DNA of 64,000 nt from CAIYUC01 sp963682005 (lineage in GTDB: Bacteria; Bacteroidota; Bacteroidia; Bacteroidales; FEN-979), in NCBI GenBank assembly GCA_963682005.1, contig OY820914.1:3472001-3536000 (forward strand). Direction: 5' to 3'. Under the pieces are notes generated by a model. The model did no database searches, was not told where the DNA came from, and worked only from the letters and a program-made list of their open reading frames with translations. A program made the translations under genes and the position numbers. Position 1 is the stretch's first letter. The number at the start of each line of letters is the position of its first letter. This document shows, piece after piece, positions 33,884 through 44,800 of this stretch.

Positions 33884-35332
33884 ATGAATCCCACCGTCAT
33901 TTTTATTACATTCATCACCTACACCGTTTTCTTGTTTTTTATTACCTGGCTGACAGCCCGGCGGTCCACGAACCGGGCATTCTTCATTGGGAATAAGGCT
34001 TCACCCTGGTTTGTGGTCGCCTATGGCATGATCGGGGCTTCCATGTCGGGTGTCACCTTTATGTCGGTCCCGGGTTGGGTGGGAACTACCCAGTTCTCTT
34101 ATATGATGGTCGTGATCGGGTACCTGTTCGGCTATTTTACGATCGCAAAAATCCTTCTTCCGCTTTATTACAGGCTCAACCTGACATCCATATATGCATA
34201 TCTGGAAACCAGGTTCGGATTCTGGTCATACAAGACAGGTGCCTTCTATTTTATCCTGTCACGCGTGATCGGTGCATCTTTCCGGATGTTTCTTGTCGTG
34301 AATGTGCTCCAGATCTTTGTTTTTGATGCATGGAACATTCCTTTCTGGGTTACGGTGCTTATTTTCATTATTCTCATCCTTCTCTATACATTTAAGGGAG
34401 GTATCAAAACGATCATCTGGACCGACACGGTTCAGACAACTTTCATGTTGCTTGCCTTGCTTTTTTCCATCATTTTCATTACCCGGAACCTGGGAACATC
34501 ATTTCACCTGCTGGCAAACGACGTTTTCAACAGCAGTTACTCGAACATGATCTTCCTGGACTGGCATGATAAGCGGTTCTTCCTGAAGCAGCTGCTGAGC
34601 GGTGCATTCATTGCGATCGTCATGACAGGGCTCGACCAGGAAATGATGCAGAAGAACCTTTCCTGCCGGTCACTGAAAGATGCACAAAAAAACATGTTCA
34701 CCTTCAGCTTCATCATGCTGATCGTGAATTTTCTCATTTTGTTCCTCGGTGCGATCCTGTTCATGTATGCAAATAAAACAGGAATGTCTTTACCGGTCCG
34801 TTCCGATGATCTTTTCCCGACCATTGCGATCAACTACCTTGGACCCGTCGCGGGCATGGTATTCCTGATCGGCCTTATATCTGCCGCTTATCCGAGCGCG
34901 GACGGAGCACTGACATCACTCACCACCTGTTTCAGCATTGATTTTCTTGGTATTAACAGGAAGGATCGATGGCCGGAAGGGCGGAAGGTCAGAATCCGGT
35001 ATATTGTTCACGCTTCCTTTGCATTCCTGCTGTTATTCGTGATCATCCTTTTCCGGGTGATCAATGACCGGGCCGTGATCGATAAATTATTTACAATCGC
35101 CGGATATACCTATGGGCCATTGCTTGGACTATATTCCTTCGGATTATTTACGAAATTGCAGGTCAAAGACCGGATGGTTCCCTGGATAGCCTTACTTTCA
35201 CCGGTCATTTGCTATGGTTTGAGCACCTGGTCAGAACAATTGTTCAACGGGTATAAATTCGGATTTGAGCTTCTCATTGTTAATGGAATTATTACTTTTG
35301 CGGGATTATGGATTTTCCGGGTGAAAAAATAA
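33884..35332 (+). CDS. Sodium:solute symporter (SSS family)
   Basis: 482 residues with about 13 hydrophobic segments. It begins TVIFITFITYTVFLFFITWL and has the family's early motif GASMSGVTFMSVPGW, which contributes to Na+ and substrate binding, then GGIKTIIWTDTVQT (the usual GG..AV..TD..Q signature) and SAAYPSADGALTSLTT. It imports an organic solute with Na+ at the inner membrane; the substrate (sugar, amino acid, proline or other) cannot be read from sequence. It is 33 nt after gmhB and could share its transcript, but I see no functional link with heptose synthesis. Confidence 0.88.
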   Translation: MNPTVIFITFITYTVFLFFITWLTARRSTNRAFFIGNKASPWFVVAYGMIGASMSGVTFMSVPGWVGTTQFSYMMVVIGYLFGYFTIAKILLPLYYRLNLTSIYAYLETRFGFWSYKTGAFYFILSRVIGASFRMFLVVNVLQIFVFDAWNIPFWVTVLIFIILILLYTFKGGIKTIIWTDTVQTTFMLLALLFSIIFITRNLGTSFHLLANDVFNSSYSNMIFLDWHDKRFFLKQLLSGAFIAIVMTGLDQEMMQKNLSCRSLKDAQKNMFTFSFIMLIVNFLILFLGAILFMYANKTGMSLPVRSDDLFPTIAINYLGPVAGMVFLIGLISAAYPSADGALTSLTTCFSIDFLGINRKDRWPEGRKVRIRYIVHASFAFLLLFVIILFRVINDRAVIDKLFTIAGYTYGPLLGLYSFGLFTKLQVKDRMVPWIALLSPVICYGLSTWSEQLFNGYKFGFELLIVNGIITFAGLWIFRVKK

Positions 35333-35367
35333 CAGAAATAGATACACACCAGAATATTCTGTGATAC

Positions 35368-35434
35368 ACCTCATCCCCTGCACTCCTTCTGGATCCCCGC
35401 GTCCGCGGGGACCTTGGGGGGACGGAGGTTGAGG
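35368..35434. repeat. C-rich nested inverted repeat, copy 4
   Basis: Outer CCTCATCCCC and GGAGGTTGAGG arms, with an inner perfect hairpin CCCCGCG-TC-CGCGGGG. Closest to the copy at 27925-27987. It lies between the symporter stop and glnN. Confidence 0.75.
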
Positions 35435-35473
35435 TAAATTAAATATTCCAATAATTCAGAAATAGTAATCAAA

Positions 35474-37663
35474 ATGGATAATATACGTTTCAGGGCATTA
35501 TGGATTGCCATGTCGAGGCAGGGGAAGGATGTGGTTTTTCCCGGAAAGAAAGCTTCCGAATATTTTGGCGAGCTGACCTTCAATAAAAGCGCTATGCGGG
35601 AATACCTCACGGAAGAGGCTTTTCAGCAGGTAATGAATTCGATTGAAAAAGGAGAGAAGATCAACCGCCGGATTGCCGACCAGGTGGCCGCGGGGTTGAA
35701 ATCATGGGCGATGAGCAAAGGCGCAACTCATTATACGCACTGGTTCCTGCCGCTGACAGGCTCTACGGCTGAAAAGCATGATGCGTTCATCGATCCCATC
35801 GAGGGCGGGAAAGGGATTGAGAACTTCCGCGGGAATGAACTGACCCAGCAGGAACCCGATGCATCGAGTTTCCCCAGCGGAGGCATCCGCAGCACGTTTG
35901 AAGCCCGGGGTTATACGGCGTGGGACCCGACCTCGCCTGCCTTCATCATGGACAGGACCTTGTGTATCCCTACAGTATTTGTTTCCTATACAGGTGAAGC
36001 ACTGGATTTCAAGACACCGCTTTTACGGGCATTGTATGCCATTGACAAGGCTGCCGTGGATGTCTGCCAGTACTTCGACAAGGATGTTACCAAGGTTTTT
36101 GCAACGCTCGGGTGGGAGCAGGAATATTTCCTGGTTGATACGGCGCTATACATGGCCAGGCCGGATCTCGTACTGACGGGCAGGACACTTTTCGGCCATG
36201 CATCAGCAAAAGACCAGCAGCTTGAGGACCATTATTTCGGAACGATCCCGCAGCGGGTGCTTGCATTCATGCAGGAATTCGAGCTGGAGGCCCATAAACT
36301 TGGGATCCCGGTGAAAACAAGGCATAAAGAAGTGGCACCAAACCAGTTTGAATGTGCACCGGTTTACGAAGAAGCCAATCTTTCTGTCGATCATAACCAG
36401 TTATTGATGCACCTGATCGATACGATCGCAAAAAAACATGATTTCACCGTTCTGCTTCATGAAAAGCCATACAGCGGCATCAATGGCTCGGGAAAGCACA
36501 ACAACTGGTCGCTGATGACCAACACGAAAGTGAACCTGCTTACACCCGGGAAGGATCAGAAATCAAACCTGAGGTTCCTGACATTCTTGGTAAACATTGT
36601 TAAGGCTGTTCACACACATTCAGACCTGATCCGGGCGATCATTGCATCACCGGGGAACGATCACCGGCTGGGAGGCAATGAAGCACCCCCGGCGATTATG
36701 TCGGTGTTTATCGGTACACAGCTGACACAGATGTTCGACCTGATCGGGAAAAGCACCCGGAAGGTCAAACTGACGAGCGAATCCGATTCCGAATTGCTCA
36801 AGAATTTCCCCAAGATCCCTGAAATTCTTTTAGACAATACCGACCGAAACCGCACATCACCTTTTGCATTCACCGGCAACAAATTCGAGTTCCGCGCTGT
36901 AGGCTCTTCACAGACCTGTGCCCCGGCCATGATCACCATCAACCTCATCGTGGCCGACCAGCTTGCAAAATTCAAAAAGGAAGTCGACACGCTGATCGCA
37001 GGAAAAGTAAGGAAGGAGGATGCCATCCTGAGAGTGCTCAGGCAGTACATCAATGATTCGAAGAACATCCGTTTTGAAGGCAATAATTACAGCCATGAAT
37101 GGATCAAGGAAGCTGCCCGTCGCGGTCTTTCGCATCATCTCGTCACCCCGGTTGCACTCGGCGCTTTTATCTCAAAGAAAACAAAAGACCTTTTTGAACG
37201 GAATCATGTTCTTTCAGAAAGGGAGCTTGATGCCCGTCATGAGATCCGGATGGAGCATTACACGAAAAAGATCCAGATCGAATCGCGTGTTCTTGGCGAC
37301 CTTGCCACCAATCATATCATCCCCATCGCGATCAAGTATCAGAACACGCTTATCGAAAATGTAAAAGGGCTGAAACAGGTGCTCGATCTCAAGACCTATG
37401 GGAAGCTTTCCCAGAACCAGATGGAGACCATCACTGAAATATCCGAGCATGTTTCCCGGATAAAGACTTACGTGAATGAGATGGTGGAGGAAAGGAAACT
37501 GGCCAACCGGCTTACGGAATCAAATGAAAAAGCCTTTGCCTATTGCGAAAAAGTGCTGCCTTATTTCTCAAAGATCAGGGATCATGTGGATAAGCTGGAA
37601 CTGCTTGTGGATGATGAGGTATGGCCATTGCCAAAGTACAGAGAATTATTGTTCATTAAATAA
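35474..37663 (+). CDS. glnN: Glutamine synthetase type III
   Basis: 729 residues, the length of GSIII rather than GSI (~470) or GSII (~370). ATP-dependent synthesis of glutamine from glutamate and ammonium; dodecameric, cytoplasmic. Signatures: HWFLPLTGSTAEKHDAF, FPSGGIRSTFEARGYTAWD, GWEQEYFLVD, the metal-site region KEVAPNQFECAPVYEEANL (about residues 297-315), NGSGKHNNWSL and NRTSPFAFTGNKFEFRAVGS. All are characteristic of the Bacteroidetes/cyanobacterial GSIII. The gene is flanked by C-rich repeat elements on both sides, so it is probably transcribed alone. No PII or ammonium transporter gene is adjacent. Confidence 0.97.
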   Translation: MDNIRFRALWIAMSRQGKDVVFPGKKASEYFGELTFNKSAMREYLTEEAFQQVMNSIEKGEKINRRIADQVAAGLKSWAMSKGATHYTHWFLPLTGSTAEKHDAFIDPIEGGKGIENFRGNELTQQEPDASSFPSGGIRSTFEARGYTAWDPTSPAFIMDRTLCIPTVFVSYTGEALDFKTPLLRALYAIDKAAVDVCQYFDKDVTKVFATLGWEQEYFLVDTALYMARPDLVLTGRTLFGHASAKDQQLEDHYFGTIPQRVLAFMQEFELEAHKLGIPVKTRHKEVAPNQFECAPVYEEANLSVDHNQLLMHLIDTIAKKHDFTVLLHEKPYSGINGSGKHNNWSLMTNTKVNLLTPGKDQKSNLRFLTFLVNIVKAVHTHSDLIRAIIASPGNDHRLGGNEAPPAIMSVFIGTQLTQMFDLIGKSTRKVKLTSESDSELLKNFPKIPEILLDNTDRNRTSPFAFTGNKFEFRAVGSSQTCAPAMITINLIVADQLAKFKKEVDTLIAGKVRKEDAILRVLRQYINDSKNIRFEGNNYSHEWIKEAARRGLSHHLVTPVALGAFISKKTKDLFERNHVLSERELDARHEIRMEHYTKKIQIESRVLGDLATNHIIPIAIKYQNTLIENVKGLKQVLDLKTYGKLSQNQMETITEISEHVSRIKTYVNEMVEERKLANRLTESNEKAFAYCEKVLPYFSKIRDHVDKLELLVDDEVWPLPKYRELLFIK

Positions 37664-37690
37664 CCTGAATTGAATGCTGATGCCAGCTGT

Positions 37691-37738
37691 ACCCTTCCCC
37701 TGCACCCCTTCCCTACTGGTAGGGAAGGGGACTGAACC
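37691..37738. repeat. C-rich nested inverted repeat, copy 5 (short form)
   Basis: CCCCTTCCCTA-CTGG-TAGGGAAGGGG is a perfect hairpin preceded by a CCCTTCCCCTGCA module. It starts 28 nt after the glnN stop codon and may act as a transcript-end structure. Confidence 0.7.
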
Positions 37739-37823
37739 GGTACAAGCAATTGAATAGAATATTAAGAAAGCAAATTAAGGTACCCATTATTGTGATGAAC
37801 CATAAAATAAATAAGATATTACA

Positions 37824-39023
37824 ATGAAACGATCAACAGGAAAATTTTCAGGATACGTTCTGATAACCGTGGTTTTGTTCCTTGTCACGACAGGTATCGC
37901 AACTGCCCAGATCAATGTGAAGCATGTTGATAACGCAGCAGTTCCCGATGCGAAGGAAGGAATTTTCTATGCCTTGCCCAGAACGATCATTAAAATCGAT
38001 GTCACCATCGACAAGATAGAGAATTATAAAGGCCCTTATGCTGAATACGCCCTGAGGTATCTCGGTCTGAAGAACGTTGTCCAGGCCAGTTCAGTGGAAT
38101 ACAGGATCAATGATATCAGGATCACAACAGCTGCCGAGCCTGACCCGGATCAGTATTACTACCTGGAACTCGGGTCAAAACCAGGCAAGACGGATCTTGA
38201 CAACCTGCTTAAACTGAGCGAGTCCGGACTCATCCTGGGAACAATGGGTGAAAATGTTGATACCATCGATAAAAGGGTCGTCATCAGGCATGAGGAAATG
38301 CCTTCTGTTTCCGAGAAAGATGCCTTTCCCGAAATATTCAAGTATTCGACAGACATGAGCGTATTCGAAAAGGTCGACACGATCATCCGGAAGATCAGCA
38401 TCGATACGATGACGCTGGAACGCCAGGTGCTGAAGAGGACCATGGTGGAGAAATCCCCCGAGCAAAAAGCCAAGGAAGCGGCTGATTTTATCTCCAAGAT
38501 CAAGGACAACCGCTTTAACCTCGTGAGCGGGTTCCAGGAAGTGAACTACAACCGCGAAACCCTTGAGTATATGGACAACCAACTGAAGATCCTGGAGCGT
38601 GAATACATGAAGTTGTTTACCGGCATCAGCATTCACCGGACACTTTCATTCAGCTATTCCTATACACCGAATCCCAACCAGGTAAATACCGAGGTGCCTG
38701 TATTCAAATTCGTGAAATCCAAAGGTGTCATGGACCTTGATGAACCGGGAGGAAAGATCATTACCATCCGGGTGCAGCGGTCAGGCACGACCAGTGCTGT
38801 TTTGAACTACCTGAAAAAGTCGCAGGATGTAGCAAAATCCCATGGATTCTTCTACCGGATCCCCGAACTTGCACGTGTGAACGTAAAGGTTGATGAAAAC
38901 CTCCAGGAAGAAACCCAGTGCCTTGTGAATCAGCTTGGCGTCGTCACCTTCCTGCCGTCTGATAAATGGAAGGTCCAGTTCCATAAGGAGACGGGAGGGA
39001 TCAAGGCGTTGAAGGTTGATTAG
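37824..39023 (+). CDS. DUF4831 family exported protein
   Basis: 399 residues. Signal peptide (VLITVVLFLVTTGIATAQ). The mature part opens with EGIFYALPRTIIKIDVTI and KGPYAEYALRYLGLKNV, which I recognise as the Bacteroidetes DUF4831 signature. Later segments include ISKIKDNRFNLVSGFQEV and a beta-rich C-terminal half (YRIPELARVNVKVD). No enzyme motif. Probably periplasmic or outer-membrane associated; function unknown. Downstream DNA carries a heptad array and a palindromic element rather than another gene. Confidence 0.8.
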   Translation: MKRSTGKFSGYVLITVVLFLVTTGIATAQINVKHVDNAAVPDAKEGIFYALPRTIIKIDVTIDKIENYKGPYAEYALRYLGLKNVVQASSVEYRINDIRITTAAEPDPDQYYYLELGSKPGKTDLDNLLKLSESGLILGTMGENVDTIDKRVVIRHEEMPSVSEKDAFPEIFKYSTDMSVFEKVDTIIRKISIDTMTLERQVLKRTMVEKSPEQKAKEAADFISKIKDNRFNLVSGFQEVNYNRETLEYMDNQLKILEREYMKLFTGISIHRTLSFSYSYTPNPNQVNTEVPVFKFVKSKGVMDLDEPGGKIITIRVQRSGTTSAVLNYLKKSQDVAKSHGFFYRIPELARVNVKVDENLQEETQCLVNQLGVVTFLPSDKWKVQFHKETGGIKALKVD

Positions 39024-39027
39024 ATTG

Positions 39028-39164
39028 AGGTCGGAAGTCGGAGGTTGGAGGTCAGAGGTCGGAGAATAGAGGATAGATGATGGAGACCCGAAGCCTGATT
39101 CCCGCCTGCCTACCGGCAGGTAGGCTTTCGCGGGAATGACGTGAGCCTGAAGCCTGCAGCCTGC
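39028..39164. repeat. Heptad array interrupted by a 43-bp palindromic element
   Basis: 39028-39097 are ten exact 7-nt units (AGGTCGG, AAGTCGG, AGGTTGG, AGGTCAG, AGAATAG, AGGATAG, ATGATGG, AGACCCG, AAGCCTG). At 39098 the palindromic element begins with no gap. After it, three more heptads occur (AGCCTGA, AGCCTGC twice, 39144-39164) whose words resemble the last unit before it. The element therefore looks inserted into, or grown within, the array. Confidence 0.85.
39098..39140. repeat. 43-bp palindromic element, copy A
   Basis: ATTCCCGCCTGCC...CGCGGGAATGAC. The outer arms ATTCCCGC/GCGGGAAT pair, and an inner GCCTGCCTACC/GGCAGGTAGGC stem folds over the centre. The inverted copy is at 45900-45942. 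Confidence 0.85.
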
Positions 39165-39196
39165 ACCATATTAAGTTTCTGTAAAATTTTCCAACT

Positions 39197-39229
39197 TTTC
39201 TCCAAAAAGAATATTCTGTTGTAATTTTG
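39197..39229 (+). promoter_or_regulatory. Candidate promoter of the second RND operon
   Basis: TTTC (39197-39200, one mismatch to the -33 TTTG), a 21-nt spacer, then TAATTTTG (39222-39229). It lies 78 nt upstream of the tolC-type gene at 39307. Confidence 0.5.
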
Positions 39230-39306
39230 TACGCGATTTTCATTAGGAAGTAATTGTCGTGCGGATGTGACGGAAATCTACCAAAAGTGTTTTAGAGAAT
39301 ATCTTT

Positions 39307-40674
39307 ATGGTGGGTTTACGTACCCTTTCCGGGCGACAAATCTTATGCATCATCTCATTTCTCATTCCGCTCTTTTACGGGATCGTTGAGGCTCAAGCGG
39401 GATCAGAAAATGATTCTGTTTATTCACTTGCCGGGTGCATCAATTATGCACTCGCCCATCAGCCACTTGTTCTCCAGGCAAAAACCGATGAGGCGATCAC
39501 TGAGAAAGACATCAGGATCTCCCTTTCAGGGTGGCTTCCCCAGTTAAACCTGCAAGGAGATTTCCAGCATTATGTGGATGAACCAGTGATCTTCCTGCCT
39601 GATGCGAACAATCCGTCAGGGCAGAAACTAAAGCTTCGGTCGGGGTTCATCAATACATCCGGACTCCAGTTTTCTGCGGATCAGTCCCTTTACAATTCTG
39701 AATTGGTTTTTGCAAAAAAAGCGACCAGGGATCTTCGCAGGCGATCTCAGCAGAATACGGAAACCGTAAGGATCGACCTTGTAGTAAGCGTCAGCAAGGC
39801 GTTCTATGACGTTCTGCTCACCAAGGAACAGCTGCAGGTGCTTGATGAAGATATCCAGCGGTTGCAGCGGAATTACCAGGATGCCTACAACTTATATAAA
39901 AGCGGGTTGACGGATAAGATCGATTACCAGCAGGCAATCATTTCGCTGAACAACACCAGGGCCCAGCAACGCAGTGCCGCGGAGACAATGAATGCAAAAT
40001 ACGCCGACCTTAAAGCGATTATGGGATATCCCCCGGAAAAAATGCTAAGCCTTTCCTATGATTCTGCCACCATCGTAAAAGAAACACTGATTGATACCAT
40101 GGAATTGCTCAATTATGAAAAGCGTATCGAATACCAGTCCCTGAAAACGAATCTCAACCTCCTGGCCACCAATGTGAGTTATTACAAATGGTCGGCACTT
40201 CCGGTGCTGTCTGCTTATTATAATTACAATCTTGTATATCAGAATGATGAATTCGGTTCACTTTACAAAGCTGATTATCCGAATTCACTTATCGGTCTGA
40301 AGCTTACGCTCGCGATTTTCCAGGGTGCGGTCAGGATCCAGAACCTGAAGAAAGCGCAGCTGCTCTATAAAAGATCGACTTACAGCGAAGATGACCTGAA
40401 GAACAGGATCAGCTCCGAATACAGCCATGCATTGTCTTCTTACAAAAGCAACCTATATGCATTGTCACTGGCCCGTGAAAATATTGGTACGGCGAAAAGT
40501 ATTTTCAATACGGTGAAGCTGCAATACAATAAAGGTGTACAAACCTATCTCCAGGTGCTGGTTTCCGAAACCGACCTGCGGAAAGCTGAATTGAATTACC
40601 TGAGCACGCTTTTCCAGGTGCTTTCAAGTAAGCTTGATCTGCAACGTGCGCTCGGGGATGTCCGGATAAATTAA
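39307..40674 (+). CDS. TolC-family outer-membrane efflux protein
   Basis: 455 residues. N-terminal signal segment (LCIISFLIPLFYGIVEAQA), then YSLAGCINYALAHQPLVLQA, the first helix of TolC proteins, and a second-half repeat with LARENIGTAKSIFNTVKLQYNKGVQTYLQV. Forms the outer-membrane channel for the adaptor and AcrB-like pump encoded immediately downstream (17-nt and 23-nt gaps). No regulator gene is adjacent, unlike the efflux operon at 19-25 kb. Confidence 0.92.
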   Translation: MVGLRTLSGRQILCIISFLIPLFYGIVEAQAGSENDSVYSLAGCINYALAHQPLVLQAKTDEAITEKDIRISLSGWLPQLNLQGDFQHYVDEPVIFLPDANNPSGQKLKLRSGFINTSGLQFSADQSLYNSELVFAKKATRDLRRRSQQNTETVRIDLVVSVSKAFYDVLLTKEQLQVLDEDIQRLQRNYQDAYNLYKSGLTDKIDYQQAIISLNNTRAQQRSAAETMNAKYADLKAIMGYPPEKMLSLSYDSATIVKETLIDTMELLNYEKRIEYQSLKTNLNLLATNVSYYKWSALPVLSAYYNYNLVYQNDEFGSLYKADYPNSLIGLKLTLAIFQGAVRIQNLKKAQLLYKRSTYSEDDLKNRISSEYSHALSSYKSNLYALSLARENIGTAKSIFNTVKLQYNKGVQTYLQVLVSETDLRKAELNYLSTLFQVLSSKLDLQRALGDVRIN

Positions 40675-40691
40675 TTTAAACCCTAATTGCG

Positions 40692-41828
40692 ATGATCACG
40701 AAAATAAAGTCAATACTCGTTATAACCCTCCTGGTACCGGTTGTTTCCTGCAACAAATCCTTAAAGGATGATCCTCCGCCGGATCCCCCGACCCCGGTGA
40801 CGGTTTACAGGGTGGAAGGGAAAGACCATATTTCCTATTACGATTCTTATCCTGCCACAGCAGCAGCGCTCCGGGAAGTGGAGGTCAGGGGGCAGGTTGG
40901 CGGTTACATTACCGGGATCTACTTCGAAGAAGGCAAACCTGTCAGAAAAGGACAGAAGCTCTATGAGATCGACCGCAGCAAGTACCTTGCATCCGAGGAC
41001 GAAGCAAAAGCCAACCTTGAGATTGCTGAAACAAACCTGGCGAAGGTGCAGCTGGATTACAACCGTTATGAAGAGCTAAGCAAGCAGGATGCAATTGCAA
41101 AGCAGCGGCTCGACTATGTGACCACTGACCTGCAGAATGCCCGTTTGCAGGTGCTGGCCGCCAGATCGGAACTGACAAAGGCAACGGAGGATCTCGGCTA
41201 TTCCCTGATCACATCCCCCTTTGAGGGAACGATAGGTATTTCCGCAGTCAAACTGGGGTCCCTGGTCATCCCCGGGCAAACCCTGATGAATACCATTTCT
41301 TCCGATGACCCGATAGGAATTGATTTCGTGATCAATGACAAAGAGTTGAATGACTTCGAGCAGTTTCAGAAGCAGCAGACCGTACATGGTGATTCAGTTT
41401 TTACCCTGGTGATGCCCGACAATTCAATTTATTCTTACCCTGGGAGCGTTTACCTGGTTGACAGGGCATTTGATCCGGAAACCAGTACAATTAAAGTAAG
41501 GTTGGCTTTCCCGAATCCTGAGCGAAGGATCAAACCGGGTATGAGCAGCAATGTGCGGGTACTTCACAAGGAAACCGGCCCCCAGACCATAATTCCGTAT
41601 AAGTCTGTTGTCGAGCAGATGGGCGAATTCTTTGTATTCAAGGCCGACAGCAATAAAGCGGAACAGGTGAAAATTAACCTTGGGCAGCGGATCGGAGATG
41701 GGGTGATCGTAAAGAACGGAATATCGCCGGGCGATTATATTGTTGTTGACGGGTTGCAGAAAATCCATAACGGATCAGGTCTTGAAATCGATGAACAGGC
41801 GAAGACCACAGGGAAAGTTTTAAAATGA
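40692..41828 (+). CDS. RND periplasmic adaptor lipoprotein
   Basis: 378 residues. Lipobox VVS|C at about residue 20 (LLVPVVSCNKS) gives a lipid-anchored adaptor like AcrA/MexA. Lipoyl half VEVRGQVGGYITGIYFEEGKPV, helical hairpin with NLEIAETNLAKVQLDYNRYEEL, second lipoyl SLITSPFEGTIG, then barrel and membrane-proximal domains with MPDNSIYSYPG and PGMSSNVRV. Middle gene of a tolC-adaptor-permease operon. Confidence 0.92.
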   Translation: MITKIKSILVITLLVPVVSCNKSLKDDPPPDPPTPVTVYRVEGKDHISYYDSYPATAAALREVEVRGQVGGYITGIYFEEGKPVRKGQKLYEIDRSKYLASEDEAKANLEIAETNLAKVQLDYNRYEELSKQDAIAKQRLDYVTTDLQNARLQVLAARSELTKATEDLGYSLITSPFEGTIGISAVKLGSLVIPGQTLMNTISSDDPIGIDFVINDKELNDFEQFQKQQTVHGDSVFTLVMPDNSIYSYPGSVYLVDRAFDPETSTIKVRLAFPNPERRIKPGMSSNVRVLHKETGPQTIIPYKSVVEQMGEFFVFKADSNKAEQVKINLGQRIGDGVIVKNGISPGDYIVVDGLQKIHNGSGLEIDEQAKTTGKVLK

Positions 41829-41851
41829 ATGGAAGTTAACACGTACGGCAT

Positions 41852-44800
41852 ATGATCGCAAACACGTTCATTAACAGACCGGTTACCGCAATGGTGATAT
41901 CGATCGTGCTGATTCTCACCGGGGTCATTGCTATCCTGGTTCTCCCCATCAGCCAATACCCGGATATCACTCCACCGGTTGTACAGGTTTCAGGACAATA
42001 TACAGGCGCAGATTCAAAGACGGTTGAACAGACAGTCGCCACACCTGTGGAATCCCAGGTCAATGGCGTTCCCGACATGAGGTACATTCAAACGAACAGC
42101 ACGAGTGATGGGCGAATGACCATGAGTGTGACATTTAATGTCGGGACCAATATTGATATTGCAACAACCGAAGTCCAGAACAGGGTGAATGTCGCCACGC
42201 CAATTCTGCCGGATGATGTGAAAAGACTCGGGTTGACGGTCAGAAGGCGGAATCCGAGCATCCTGATGCTGGTTGCAGTGTTTTCACCACATGGAATGCA
42301 TGACATAGAATTTCTCGATAATTATACCAATATATTTATTAAAGATGCACTTCTCCGGGTAAAAGGAGTGGGGGATATTTTTACCAGGGCGGATGATTTC
42401 AGCATGCGAATCTGGCTCAAGCCGGATAAAATGGCAGCACTTGGCCTGACTGCCGAAGATGTCGTAAATGCCGTGCGGGAGCAGAATGTACAAGTGGCTG
42501 CCGGATCTGTCGGGGCTCCGCCGCAGAAACCGGGACAGGCGTTTGAATACAATGCTTATGTCAACGGCCGTCTTTCCGGTATCGACGAGTTCAAGGATAT
42601 CATCGTCCGTTCAAAACCTGAACAGGGCTCCATTGTTTACCTGAAAGATGTCGCCCGGGTGGAACTGGGTAAGTTCAATTATTCCGGCGTTTCATTTATG
42701 GATGGAAAAAGATCCTCCTACCTGATTGTCTTTCAAACCCCGGGAAGTAATGCCCTCGAGACGGCCAAAGGAGTTTACAAGGCGATGGAGCAACTCAGCA
42801 AATCTTTCCCCGTGGATGTAAGCTATATTGTACCGTTTGAAACCGTTTCCGTGGTGAAGGCTTCCATCAGCGAAGTGGTGAAAACCTTACTGATCGCATT
42901 ATTACTCGTGACTCTTGTTGTTTATTTATTTCTCCAGAACTGGCGTGCAACATTGATACCCATCCTTGCCATCCCGGTATCTATCATCGGTTCCTTCATT
43001 TTTTTTATCCCGATGGGATTTACCATCAACACCCTGACCCTGTTCGGATTTGTACTGGCCATCGGGATCGTTGTGGATGATGCGATCATCGTTGTGGAGG
43101 CCATTCAGCATAATATCGATGAGCTGCACCTGGAACCGAAAGAAGCCGCCCGAAGGGCCATGGCTGATATATCAGGGCCCGTCATCGCAATAGCGCTGGT
43201 ACTGGCGTCTGTTTTTATTCCGGTAGGATTTCTTCCCGGAATCGTCGGGCGATTATACCAGCAATTTGCCATCACGATCGCTATTTCAGTCATCATTTCG
43301 GCTTTTGTTGCTTTATCGCTAACCCCGGCATTATGTTCATTATTCTTGAACCCCAGCAAGATCAACTCAACTTCACATGGTATCAACCGGTTCTTTTATT
43401 CTTTCAACCAATGGTTCAACCGTGCGCGCGAGAATTACACCACCAACGTGCAAAAAGGCATTCATTATTCACGCTACATCCTGCTGTTGCTCATTTTATT
43501 CATTGCAGGGGCCGTATTGCTTGTTCTCAGGAAGCCCACCGGCTTCATTCCCCTTGAGGATGAAGGAAGGGTTTATATCACCTTTGAACTGCCGGAAGCT
43601 TCATCCACCGCGAGGACTGTCGTGGTACTGAACAAGATCATGAAAACGCTCGACAGTATCCCGGGGGTAGCTCATTATGCAGCACTGGCCGGTTTGAATG
43701 TCGTCTCGTTCTCATTCAAATCGAATGACGGAACTGTATTTTGCCAGTTGAAACCCTGGGATGAGCGAACATCAAAGCAGATGCAGCTACAATCCCTGAT
43801 CGGGGTCATGCAGAAACGGTTTGCAGCCATCAGGGAAGCAAACATCATCGTGATCTCACCACCAGCGATTCCCGGTTTAGGCAGTACAGGCGGATTTACA
43901 TTTGAATTGCAGCAGCGGGAAAGTACTGACAATCTGAAAGCCTTTGAACATGTAGTATTCAATTTTATGCTGGAAGCCAACAAACGGCCTGAGATCGCCC
44001 GTGCTTTCACGTTCTTCAACGCCCGGACCCCGGGCTACCAGATCACGGTGAACCGTGACCAGTGCAAGAAACTCGGGGTTGACCTGTCTTCGGCATTCAG
44101 TGCGATCCAGACATATCTCGGAAGCAGTTACATTAACGACTTTACCATTTATAACAGGGATTTCAGGGTGGTAGCACAGGCAGATACCAGCTACAGGTCC
44201 GATATCAGTGAACTGGGTAAGTATTTTGTCAGGAACAGCCAGGGAAATATGATACCGCTGAGCACGCTGATCAGCTATAAAATTGATGAAAGCGCCTCGC
44301 TTCTTTCACATTATAATCTTTACAGGACCGCAGAATTCAATGGTGATGCAAAGCCCGGCTACAGTTCAGGCCAGGCCATTGAAGCGTTACGGCAGGTTGC
44401 TGCTCAGGTCCTCCCGGTTGGATATGGATATGAATTTTCAGGACTCAGCAGGGAAGAGATCAGTGCCGGTTCAATGTCATTTTATATATTTTTATTATCG
44501 ATTATTTTTGCTTTTCTCTTTTTATCTGCTTTGTATGAAAGCTGGTCAGTGCCGTTTGCGGTGCTCTTCGCTGTTCCGCTTGCCGGTTTCGGCGCTATCC
44601 TTGCCCTTACCTTAAACCATTCGCTGTCAAACAATGTTTATGCACAGATCGGGCTGATCACGCTGATCGGGCTGGCTGCCAAGAATTCGATCCTGATCGT
44701 AGAATTTGCCAAGGAGCGCGTCGATCATGGAATTGAGCTTGTTGCCGCCACCATCCAGGCCATAAAGCTGAGGCTGCGGCCGATCCTGATGACCTCATTT

